Of a stretch of 64,000 bases of DNA, positions 47,432 to 55,591 are shown one piece after another. Position numbers and translations under genes: made by a program. The notes beneath the pieces were generated by a model. That model was not told where the DNA came from, searched no databases, and was given only the letters and a program-made list of their open reading frames with translations. The stretch comes from Thermococcus stetteri (GTDB lineage Archaea; Methanobacteriota_B; Thermococci; Thermococcales; Thermococcaceae), in contig NZ_JAGGKB010000005.1 in the NCBI RefSeq assembly GCF_017873335.1, positions 62,001-126,000 of the forward strand, in the 5' to 3' direction. Position 1 is the first letter of the stretch, and every line of letters begins with the position of its first letter.

Positions 47432-47983
47432 TTAAAGGCTGTTTTTAAAGTAAACCGTCGCCGGACATCCCCTGCACTTCTTTCCATAGAGGTAGCACTC
47501 CGTGCAGACCTTTCCGCAGGGAGCGACTTTCCTAACTGGGTCGAGCTTGAAGTCCACGAACTCCGGATAGGCCGGGGAAGAGCCGAGGGAAACGTCCATC
47601 TCCCTGACCTGTTCCAGAGGCCTGATGGTGTTCTCTATGGTGGCCTCAAGGGCAGAGTAGTTCTCCGCTATCAGGACAATGTTCAGGTTGTACTTTCCTG
47701 TGGTGGTGGCCACGAAGACGGTCCTCGGGCATCTCGCAAACACATCCGCCAGCCTCTCCGCCTCATCCATGCTTTTCACGCGGAGGTTGACCACGGCCGA
47801 GACGAAGTTTCTCTTCCTTATGTTGAGGAGCGCCTGAACCTTAAGGTCGCCCTTCCTTTCAAGTCTTTCGAGCCTCTCCCTGGCGGAGGGGTGGCTTATC
47901 CCGAGCTCCCGGGCTATAAAGGAGAGCTTTGCCCTTCCGTTCTCCCGAAGAATTCGGTATATTCTCACGTCCCGTTCGTCCAT
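47432..47983 (-). CDS. Lrp/AsnC-family regulator with a Cys-rich C-terminus
   Basis: A 183-residue protein. The N-terminal helix-turn-helix (DVRIYRILRENGRAKLSFIA; GISHPSARERLERL) and central ligand-type domain (VVNLRVKSMDEAERLADVFA; FVATTTGKYNLNIVLIAENY) are Lrp-like. The last 30 residues carry CGKVCTECYLYGKKCRGCP, a probable metal or cluster site. The start at 47983 follows AAGGTGGTG. It lies upstream of and co-directional with trpC, 100 nt before it, yet the trp promoter lies between them. A metal- or redox-responsive regulator is an inference. Confidence 0.85.
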   Translation of the reverse strand: MDERDVRIYRILRENGRAKLSFIARELGISHPSARERLERLERKGDLKVQALLNIRKRNFVSAVVNLRVKSMDEAERLADVFARCPRTVFVATTTGKYNLNIVLIAENYSALEATIENTIRPLEQVREMDVSLGSSPAYPEFVDFKLDPVRKVAPCGKVCTECYLYGKKCRGCPATVYFKNSL

Positions 47984-48074
47984 AACACCACCTTCATTTT
48001 GAAGGCTCTTTCTTAAAATTTCCTGGGAAATGAATATAAGTCTTTTGAGTTTATGGAAAAATCGAGGTGGTCCC

Positions 48075-48272
48075 ATGGAGAGGAACGAGGGAAAAACCGA
48101 CAGGCTCTTGAGGGTTGTGGTAGGCCTGGTCCTAATAGGGCTCTGGGCGCTGAAGGACTTCCGCTACGAGCTCCTTGCACTCCTGATAGGCCTGGTACTG
48201 CTGATAACTGGAATAACAGGCTTCTGCGGAATCTACAGGCTCCTCGGAATAAGCACGTGCAGGGAGTGCTGA
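48075..48272 (+). CDS. DUF2892-like small membrane protein
   Basis: A 65-residue protein: MERNEGKTDRLLRVVVGLVL, then LLALLIGLVLLITGITGFCG and IYRLLGISTCREC. Two helices around the conserved pattern, with GFCGIYRLLGIST at the end, are typical of the YgaP-type DUF2892 membrane domain. GAGGTGG precedes the ATG. It is followed 9 nt later by the cytochrome-b5-domain gene and may share its transcript. Confidence 0.8.
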   Translation: MERNEGKTDRLLRVVVGLVLIGLWALKDFRYELLALLIGLVLLITGITGFCGIYRLLGISTCREC

Positions 48273-48281
48273 GGTGGAAGC

Positions 48282-48916
48282 GTGAGGCGTGAGCTCAAGG
48301 CGCTCGTGATCTCAGGGGAGCTTCTCATAATAGTAAGCTTAGCGTTAGTGATCAGCGGGCTGGCAATGAACGGCCTCTCCTCAAGCCTGGGGGAGCTTTC
48401 TCACCTACTCAACAGCCAAGAAAATCCACACGCTGAGCGCCTACGTTTTCATCCCCCTCCTCTACGTTCACGCGACTTCGGGCCTTGCGGTAGCCCTCGG
48501 GAGAATCACAAAAAGTGAAGGGGTTCAAAAGGCCCTCATCGCCCTCTGGACGACAGCGGTAGCGGTGATACTCCTCCTTGCCTTTCTGCCAGGAGGCACT
48601 TCGGAATCTTCGGCTTTGCTCCCGGTTTCCAACGCCACCACTCAGGGGGCTAACCCTTGATGAAGTGGCGAAGCACGGAACGGAGAACGACTGCTGGATC
48701 GTCATAGGAAACAACGTCTATAACGTTACCCCACTGATAGACACCCACAGCGGCGGAAGGGAGGCCATAATACGCTACTGCGGAACCAACGCCACCGAGG
48801 TCTTCTTCTCCAAACATGACCGGGGAGCCTACGAGATTCTTCAGGATTACTACCTGGGCACCATAGGAAACGAAACCACTCACCGTGCGGGTTATAACAA
48901 GCGAGAAGACGACTGA
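48282..48916 (+). pseudogene. Membrane protein with a C-terminal cytochrome b5 domain, two frameshifts
   Basis: Three frames join into one protein of about 210 residues. The helix region is ELKALVISGELLIIVSLALV; an extra G in 48389-48393 leads to TAKKIHTLSAYVFIPLLYVH and two more helices. An extra G in 48645-48649 then leads to LTLDEVAKHGTENDCWIVIG and the haem segment. That segment has DTHSGGREAI (first haem His) and FFSKHDRGAYEILQ (second His). Both shifts are one base too many in a G run. The product would be a membrane-bound b-type cytochrome, perhaps an electron carrier. GTG 48282 follows GAGGTGG. Confidence 0.75.
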
Positions 48917-48950
48917 ATTCTCCAAAAAAACCCAAAAAAGAGGAGGCCCA

Positions 48951-50731
48951 TCACGGGCCGTAAATCTTCTCAACGTCGCTCTCGCTGGGAGCGGCAAAGA
49001 TCGAAAAGTCCAGATTCGGGTTCTCCATTATCGCGGTGTGCCTCACGTCGAGGTATCCGTTGACGTTCAGGAGCTTGAAGGCGAGCACCTTTATCTCCTT
49101 GCCCGTCTGTGGATTCCTTCCGGTGTAGACCTCAAGGAAGATCCTGTCGAGGTAGTTAACCGCCATCCTGTTGGTGTTGGGCCTTTCCATCCCATCTGCT
49201 CCGGGATCGCCTATCGCTATCTCGGTGTTCCCCTTCTGGTCGGTTATCGCGTAGACCGTGACTATGGTGCTCCCGTTTCCAAGGCTGTCCCACCGAAGCG
49301 GAACTATTGGAATGAAGGGCCCCGTTCCGAAGTCGGTTATGTTGATCATCCTCGCGTTGGGGAGTTCGCCAAAAGGCCATCCTCCGAGCTCTCCGTCGAA
49401 GATTCCCATGAGCAAGGGGCTTGTCGGCGGGAAGGTTCCAATATCTGTCCACTCCTCCGTTTCTATATCCGCTCTCTAGGCGTTTTCAAAGGCTCCCTTG
49501 AGGAGGTCGCTCACCTTCGTTGGTGTTTTGGCCGATACCCTTGCACTGTCCCCCTTGACCGTTAGACTAACGAGCTGTTCCGCCAGCTGCTTTAGGTCGG
49601 CCTTCATTTCAAGCCCCGTTATCGTGTATTCTCCGGGTCTCAGGTAGGATTCCTCAAAGGACGCCACCTCAATGGTGCTCTCGTTCGAAGGCTGGAGTAT
49701 AATGGGCATCATCGTGCTCGATTGGCCGCAGTCCATGGTGAACCCGATTTCTTGCACCGGCATGAGCTGGAGCGGAGGGTTTGTAAAACCGCTACCTGTT
49801 AGAGGCCTGTAGCAGAATCCACCTGAAGGAGGATCGGTCTCGGCAACTACCTCTCCAATTCCACCTATGGGCGGGATGAGGTAGGTTCCGTTCTCATCGG
49901 GGTGGATTACGGCTATCTCCTTTCCCGTCTTTGGGTCTATCAGGACGAGCGATATCTCCTTGGTTCCACCGATGAGGGTAAGCTCTGTCCCGTTCTCGGG
50001 AACGCCGATCTTAACTGCCCCGATTTTGCCGGCTCCGACCGTTCTTCCGCCCTCGCGGATGCTCCTTAAGACGCTTCCTGTTCCAAGGTGGTATATCTCG
50101 AGGTTTTTCGCTTCGTAGCCTTTAACGGCCCCCATTACCTCAACCATAGCATCGCGGTTGAGCTTCTTAATCCCCCCATCCGTGGAGTAAAAGAAGGAAC
50201 CGTCCCTGCGGTAGAAGGCACTGATCGGCTCGCCTGTGCTCGCGTTTTCCCAGTAGGAGCTCTCGACGGCGCCGATACCGACGAGCGATCTGAGGTTGAG
50301 AACCTCGTAGTATTTGAGCTGCGCAACATCCTGGAGAATGAATACCCTCGTTTTGAGGTCACCCTCGCCATTGGCTTTCTCCTCAAGCGTCGATGCCAGC
50401 TTTTCCCATGTTTCCATCTCAGGGCTCTCCAGCTGGAAGTTGAGCCTGGCGAGCTTTTCTTTGTTATCCATTATCTCCTTGTCGTAAACCTCGATGAGGC
50501 CCCTGAGCTTCGCCTCGTCCTTTCCCCAGTCGTGCTGGGGGGAGGTCTCGGTTGGAGTCGTTGTGGTCGTGGTGCTCGTTGGGGTGGTCTTTGTGGTCGT
50601 GGGGTTTGTTGTTTCCCTTGAAGTTGTGCCGGTGTTGGTGATGTTACCCTGGTCAATACAGCCAGATATAAACGCACAAGCATTACCACACTCAAAAGCA
50701 GGGCAAAGCCTGCAAGTTTTTTCGTTTTCAT
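48951..50731 (-). pseudogene. Lipoprotein of about 590 residues, broken by a frameshift and an amber stop
   Basis: From ATG 50731: MKTKKLAGFALLLSVVMLV, a one-base loss near 50675-50680, then SGCIDQGNITNTGTTSRETT (lipobox Cys) and a Thr/Pro-rich linker. Next comes a domain like DUF2092/LolA-type lipoproteins (KTRVFILQDVAQLKYYEVLN; YRRDGSFFYSTDGGIKKLN). At 49476-49478 an in-frame TAG follows FENA; the same frame continues RADIETEEWTDIGTFPPTSP to KIYGP. Exported and lipid-anchored if intact. The domain comparison is tentative; the function is unknown. Confidence 0.65.
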
Positions 50732-50873
50732 TTTTTCAAACCTTCTTTGGTCACGAAACGATAAAAACCAAAAAGAGCAAATTCCCTTAAGTGACTTATG
50801 GTTATGGTTAGTTGTTGGGGTATATAACAGTTGTGCTTTACAAGAGAGAAAAAAGTAAATACAAAAATTGTAC

Positions 50874-51983
50874 TTACAGAAGTCTTTCAACAAGAGCCAT
50901 TATGTTGCTCCTCGCTTTTGCCTTCAATCTCTGCAAGTGATCGCTCAATGCTTCGCCTATGCCGTGCACAAAAAGGCTCAAAGCCTCTTCCCTGCTCAAT
51001 CCGCGGGAGCGAAGGTAGAAGAGGGCATCCTCGTCGAACTGGGAAACGCTTGAAGAATGAGATGCTGCCTCTATCTCCCCGGTATCAACTTCAAGCATGG
51101 GCACGCTGACCCCAAGTGATCCCTCATCCATGATGACCACGTGAGAGCTGACTTCACTCGAAGAGTTCTTGGCCTTTTCAAAAACTTTTGCTACACCTCT
51201 GTGCACTACCCATCCATTCCTGTAGGAATAGCCGTTTACCCTTGTTTCACTTTTACTTTTCTCTCCATATTGAAGAACATTGGTTAGGTAATCAACGGCT
51301 GAACTTATCCCCATGGGAATTCCCCTTAAGATGAGTTCGCTTCCAACTCCTTCGAGGGAGTAGTCCTCTCTGTGGTGGCTCATCCTTCCTCCCTTGACTA
51401 TAGTGAACGCTCTAACCTTGGATCCCTCGCCAAGCGTAGCTCTGAGAAGGTAGTGGGACAAAGCGTTGTGATTCCCAACGGTCAAAATCTCAGCTTCAGC
51501 ATTTTTAAGCCCAAGCTCAACCACAAGGGATTTTGTTCCTTTTTCAGAGAGGTCGTAGATTATCATCGGCACATTGGCGTTTTCCACTTCAATACTTAGG
51601 TGATGGCTTATGAAAGCATTTTCCGAGAGGTGGGAGACTATCACGAGTGGTTCCGTGAGATCCTCCGTTATTTTAAGCCGGTAAGCTTTCTTAAGGGCAT
51701 AAAAGTGGAAGCCCAGAATTCTTGACTCCTCTGGCTGAGAGAGGCCGAGTGTCCCCTCTGTGAGCTCAACTCCACCGGGCAGGTTGAAACTCGCCTCGCT
51801 TCCCGAAAAGGTAACGTGTCCCTTAACCGGAACCTCGCCCGCTTTCGCTTCCGTCGGGAGCTTTAGGGGAGAGTTTTCTTCAAAGAGCTTCCACTTCGTG
51901 TAGCTCCTTATCGTAGGACTATCCTTGTACTTTTGATAGGTGAGCTTTTCAAGCGCTTCTGCAGTTATTGTAAGTGACATCAT
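50874..51983 (-). CDS. sufD: SufD-like Fe-S cluster scaffold subunit
   Basis: A 369-residue beta-helix protein of the SufB/SufD family (NGYSYRNGWVVHRGVAKVFE; DEGSLGVSVPMLEVDTGEIE; ASHSSSVSQFDEDALFYLRS; SREEALSLFVHGIGEALSD). With SufB and SufC it assembles iron-sulfur clusters. The ATG overlaps the sufB stop (ATGATG), and it is the last gene of sufC-sufB-sufD. Confidence 0.92.
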   Translation of the reverse strand: MMSLTITAEALEKLTYQKYKDSPTIRSYTKWKLFEENSPLKLPTEAKAGEVPVKGHVTFSGSEASFNLPGGVELTEGTLGLSQPEESRILGFHFYALKKAYRLKITEDLTEPLVIVSHLSENAFISHHLSIEVENANVPMIIYDLSEKGTKSLVVELGLKNAEAEILTVGNHNALSHYLLRATLGEGSKVRAFTIVKGGRMSHHREDYSLEGVGSELILRGIPMGISSAVDYLTNVLQYGEKSKSETRVNGYSYRNGWVVHRGVAKVFEKAKNSSSEVSSHVVIMDEGSLGVSVPMLEVDTGEIEAASHSSSVSQFDEDALFYLRSRGLSREEALSLFVHGIGEALSDHLQRLKAKARSNIMALVERLL

Positions 51984-53407
51984 CCAACACCCCCAACCTC
52001 GCTGAATTCAAGCTCTATAACCTTCTTTAGCACCTCAACGTACTCAAAAGGAAGCCCTTCAAGAACCTCGCTGATGAAGCCCAGAACGATGAGGCTTTTA
52101 GCCTCTTCCTCCTTTATGCCCCTTGCGTTAAGGTAGAAGAGCTTATCCTCGCTGAGCTTTCCGGTAGTAGCTTCGTGGATTATGCTCGCTGATGGCTCAT
52201 CGTTCTGGTTGTGTGGGTAGGTGTAGGCCTTGCTCTCCTCGTCGAGGATGAGGGAGTCACAGGAGACCGTTGCGGTCGAGTTCTTTGCCCCTTTCATTAT
52301 CCTGACGAGGCCGCGGTAGATGTTTATGCCGCCGTTGGAGCTTATGCTCTTGGAGACTATCTTGGAGCTCGTGTTTGGAGCGAGATGCCAAGCCTTGGCG
52401 CCGGTGTCCTTGAGGTAGGGCCCGTTGCTGAGCGAGACGACGTATTGAGCCGTCCTCGCCCCTTCTCCCTTCAGGACGCTCGATGGGTAGGTATAGGTTA
52501 TGTGGCTCCCTATGCTGCCCTCTATCCACTCGACGTAGGCGTTCTCCTCGAGTATGGCCCTCTTGTTGTTGAAGTTGATGACGTTCCTGCTCCAGTTCTG
52601 TATGGTCGTGAACTTGACGGTCGCTCCCTTGTGGGCATAAATCTCGACCATGCCGTCGTGGAAGGAGAAGCCCTTGTACATGGGCGCGCTACAGCCCTCG
52701 ATGAAGTGAACGTAGCTCCCCTCGTCCGCTATCAGCAGGGTATGCTCGAACTGGCCCTCAAGGGCCGAACCGATGACGAAGAATGCCTCAATCGGGAAGG
52801 GAACCCTCACCCCTTTCGGGATGTAGACGAAGGCCCCTCCGCTCCAGAGGGCGTGGTGCAGAGCTGAAAACTTGTGCTCTCCTGGCGGGAAGACCCTTCC
52901 GAAGTACTTCTTGACCAGATCCGGATACTTCTGGACGGCCTCCTCCATGGGCACCATGATGATGCCCTTCTTCTCGAACTCCTCCTTGAGCTGGGAGTAG
53001 ACGCTCTCGCTGTCGAAAACAGCCGTTAAGCCGGAGAGGAACTTCTTCTCTATCTCCGGGATGTTGAGTCTCTCGAACACCTTCCGTATGTTCTCAGGCA
53101 GGTCATCCCAGTCCTTTACCTCCTTCTCAAGCTCCGGCTTGGAGTAGAGGGAGAAGCTCTCAAGGTCGAGCTCTTCAACTCCAACCACCCACCTCGGCAG
53201 GGGAAGCTTCTCAAAGAGCTCAAGGGCCTTAAGCCTGTGCCTGAGCATCCACTCTGGTTCGTTCTTTATCCTCGAAAGCTCTTCCACTGTTTCCCTGCTT
53301 ATCCTGCCCTTCAGCTCGATCTCCTTTGGATACGGAACCGCAGTACCGAGGATTTCTTCGAGGGAGCCCGCCTCCAGAATCTCCTCAAGCTTTGAGTGCT
53401 CGCTCAT
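51980..53407 (-). CDS. sufB: SufB Fe-S cluster scaffold subunit
   Basis: A 475-residue protein with the SufB core: HHALWSGGAFVYIPKGVRVP, YVHFIEGCSAPMYKGFSFHD (conserved Cys), NWSRNVINFNNKRAI, SCDSLILDEESKAYTYPHNQ and ASIIHEATTGKLSEDKLFYL. It forms the scaffold on which clusters are built, with SufC as ATPase. It overlaps sufC by 4 nt and sufD by 4 nt. Confidence 0.95.
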   Translation of the reverse strand: MSEHSKLEEILEAGSLEEILGTAVPYPKEIELKGRISRETVEELSRIKNEPEWMLRHRLKALELFEKLPLPRWVVGVEELDLESFSLYSKPELEKEVKDWDDLPENIRKVFERLNIPEIEKKFLSGLTAVFDSESVYSQLKEEFEKKGIIMVPMEEAVQKYPDLVKKYFGRVFPPGEHKFSALHHALWSGGAFVYIPKGVRVPFPIEAFFVIGSALEGQFEHTLLIADEGSYVHFIEGCSAPMYKGFSFHDGMVEIYAHKGATVKFTTIQNWSRNVINFNNKRAILEENAYVEWIEGSIGSHITYTYPSSVLKGEGARTAQYVVSLSNGPYLKDTGAKAWHLAPNTSSKIVSKSISSNGGINIYRGLVRIMKGAKNSTATVSCDSLILDEESKAYTYPHNQNDEPSASIIHEATTGKLSEDKLFYLNARGIKEEEAKSLIVLGFISEVLEGLPFEYVEVLKKVIELEFSEVGGVG

Positions 53408-54130
53408 ACTGCCTCCACCGCCGCAAAGCCCTTTTCCTCTATAACCCTGACCAGCTCGACCCCATCGGAGGCCACTATCTTCCCATCCTTGATGACGTGA
53501 ACCCTGTTCGGCTTGAGGTACTCCAAAATGCGGCCGTAGTGGGTTATGAGCAGAATCGAAGTCCCTTCCTCGTGGAGTCTGTTTATGACGCCCGCTATCA
53601 CCTTGAGAGAGTCAACGTCAACTCCGCTGTCCGGCTCGTCGAGGATGAGGAGCTCCGGCCTCACGAGATACGCCTGCAGCATCTCAAGCTTCTTCCTCTC
53701 TCCACCAGAGAAGCCGACGTTCAGGAACCTCGTGAGGATCAACTCATCAAGACCGAGCTCCTGAACCGCGTTGAATATCAGATCGTAGGCTTCCACCTCG
53801 TCTATCCCCTTGAGGTTCTTCAGGACCCTCTGGAGGAACTGGATTACCTTAATCCCCTCGACTTCCACCGGATGCTGGAAGCTCAGGAAGATGCCCCTCT
53901 TGACTCTCTCCTCGGGTGGAAGGTCAGTTATCTCCTCTCCCTCGAAGAGGATTCTGCCCTCCACAACCTCGTACTTCGGATGTCCGGCTATCGTTAGGGC
54001 GAGGGTGGACTTCCCGCTTCCGTTGGGCCCCCATGACGACGTGAAGCTCCCCCCGATTGACGGTTAAGGAGATTCCCTTCAATATCTCTTTGTTCTCGAC
54101 TTTTACCCTTAATTTCTCAACTTCCAACAT
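53404..54130 (-). pseudogene. sufC: SufC ATPase, intact apart from one extra base
   Basis: From ATG 54130: MLEVEKLRVKVENKEILKGI to LHVVMG, then one surplus G in a five-base run (54028-54032) shifts the frame just before the Walker A PNGSGKST. The remainder is normal: ILFEGEEITDLPPEERVKRG, signature NVGFSGGERKKLEML, Walker B LLILDEPDSGVD and H-loop LITHYGR. The length is 3x242+1, and removing one base gives a standard 241-residue SufC. As the ATPase of the only suf operon seen here it should be essential, so a sequencing error is the likely cause. Confidence 0.85.
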
Positions 54131-54160
54131 GACCATCACCGTTCTCTATAGGTACAATTT

Positions 54161-54196
54161 TGTGTGGAAAAGATCTTTTTAAAAGTTTTCTACACA
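54161..54196. promoter_or_regulatory. Inverted repeat surrounding the suf TATA box
   Basis: TGTGTGGAAAA (54161-54171) and TTTTCTACACA (54186-54196) are inverted arms with one mismatch. Between them lies the minus-strand TATA element ACTTTTAAAAAG of sufC. A dimeric repressor bound here would cover the TATA box, as expected for control by iron or cluster status. Confidence 0.6.
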
Positions 54197-54242
54197 GAAA
54201 TGGGTAACAAAAGGAGGGTTAAACCCACACCTCCTGCCAAAC

Positions 54243-54935
54243 TTAGTATTCCGGTCTCTGATAGATGGAACGGAGCATGAGCTCTTCAACCCTGACATCA
54301 GGAGGGAGCTTCAGGAGACAGCGGAGGGCCTCCGCAACATCCTCCGGCTTGAGGAAGCCATGCTCCTTAGGTTTTCCCGGCCCGCTCCCCGCGAAGTAAG
54401 TGTCCACGGCCCCAGGCCTCAGCTCAAGGAAGCGAACCTCGGGGTTCTCCATCTGGAAAGTCCGGACTAAAGCTCTCGCCGCCCACTTTGTGGCTACATA
54501 GGCTCCTCCGCCCGGGAAGACCCTTGCTGAAACGTCCGAAGTTACTGCCACAACAGCCCCCCTTCTCTCTCTTAGGCTCGGAAGGAACGCCTTAACCGTC
54601 CTCCAGAGGCCGAGAGTGTTCACCTGGAGCATTCTCTCAAAGTCCTCGTCCCTTATCTCTTCAAGCCTGCCGAAGTAGCCAACTCCTGCGTTTGCGACGA
54701 CCAGGTCAACCCCACCGAAACGCCAGAGAACCCTACTGGCAAAATCATCAACACTCTCCGGCCTTGAGACGTCGAGGTAATGGTAGAATACTTCTGTCTC
54801 CAGGCCCTCAGTAAGCTTCTCCAGCTCCTCTACATTTCTAGCACCCAGGGCGAGTGAGTAACCTTCCTCAGCAAGCATCTCCGCTATTGTCCTGCCTATT
54901 CCCCGCGAAGCGCCGGTAACAACGGCAACCTTCAT
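54243..54935 (-). CDS. Short-chain dehydrogenase/reductase
   Basis: A 230-residue classical SDR. The cofactor loop is VVTGASRGIGRTIAE (TGxxxGIG), the structural motif NAG is in VVANAGVGYFG, the catalytic Ser is in VAVTSDVSARV, and the Tyr/Lys pair is in AYVATKWAARALV (YxxxK). The substrate is unknown. I chose ATG 54935, with GGGTGG upstream. It is a single gene between the suf and ior operons. Confidence 0.9.
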   Translation of the reverse strand: MKVAVVTGASRGIGRTIAEMLAEEGYSLALGARNVEELEKLTEGLETEVFYHYLDVSRPESVDDFASRVLWRFGGVDLVVANAGVGYFGRLEEIRDEDFERMLQVNTLGLWRTVKAFLPSLRERRGAVVAVTSDVSARVFPGGGAYVATKWAARALVRTFQMENPEVRFLELRPGAVDTYFAGSGPGKPKEHGFLKPEDVAEALRCLLKLPPDVRVEELMLRSIYQRPEY

Positions 54936-54988
54936 AAAACCACCCATCCTGTTTCTCAGCAGAGTTTAAAAGAACATTAAAAGAAAAC

Positions 54989-55591
54989 TCAGAGGAGCTT
55001 CCTAATCGCCTCATAGCCTAGCTCAAAGGCCCTTATGTTGGCATCAATCGTCTTCTGGGGAACGCTCGCCTTCACCGCTTCGAGCATCGTCTCCTTGTCT
55101 ATTGGAAAGTCCGGAAGGGCCGTTAGAGCACCAACAAGAACAACGTTCTGAGCCAGGGAAGTTCCAGCTTCTTCAGCAAGTTTGAGCGCATCTATCTCGT
55201 AGAGCTTCGCACTGGATTTTCTGATGTTTTCCACTATCTCTCCATAAGTCACGTACCTGTCTATCTTGCCCTTGACAAAGCTTTCCGTCTCGTAGGGGTG
55301 GTGGATTAGGCGCGTGTTGGTTATCACAACCCCTCCGGGCTTGAGGAAGTAGATGTAGCGGAGCGCTTCCATCGGCTCGAGGGCTAAAATCACGTCAGCC
55401 TCACCGTAGGGGATGAGGGGCGAGAGGCCTTCGCCTATGCGCTGGTGGACTATAACGGAACCGCTCCTCTGGGAGAGACCATGGAGCTCCCCGCTCACCA
55501 CGTGGATTCCCTTTCTGGCGCAGGCTTCCCCAACTATGTTGGACATGAGCACTATGCCCTGTCCTCCAACTCCGCAGTAGATGACGTTCAT
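54989..55591 (-). CDS. iorB: Indolepyruvate:ferredoxin oxidoreductase, beta subunit
   Basis: A 200-residue gamma-type domain (MNVIYCGVGGQGIVLMSNIV; VVSGELHGLSQRSGSVIVHQ; ADVILALEPMEALRYIYFLK). With IorA it oxidatively decarboxylates indolepyruvate and other aryl pyruvates to aryl-CoA, reducing ferredoxin, during aromatic amino acid breakdown. The start overlaps the iorA stop by 4 nt. Confidence 0.94.
   Translation of the reverse strand: MNVIYCGVGGQGIVLMSNIVGEACARKGIHVVSGELHGLSQRSGSVIVHQRIGEGLSPLIPYGEADVILALEPMEALRYIYFLKPGGVVITNTRLIHHPYETESFVKGKIDRYVTYGEIVENIRKSSAKLYEIDALKLAEEAGTSLAQNVVLVGALTALPDFPIDKETMLEAVKASVPQKTIDANIRAFELGYEAIRKLL

Noticed and set aside
49476-49478. TAG codon as a pyrrolysine site
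   Set aside because: Thermococcales are not known to carry the pyrrolysine system and the gene also has a frameshift, so mutation or error is simpler.
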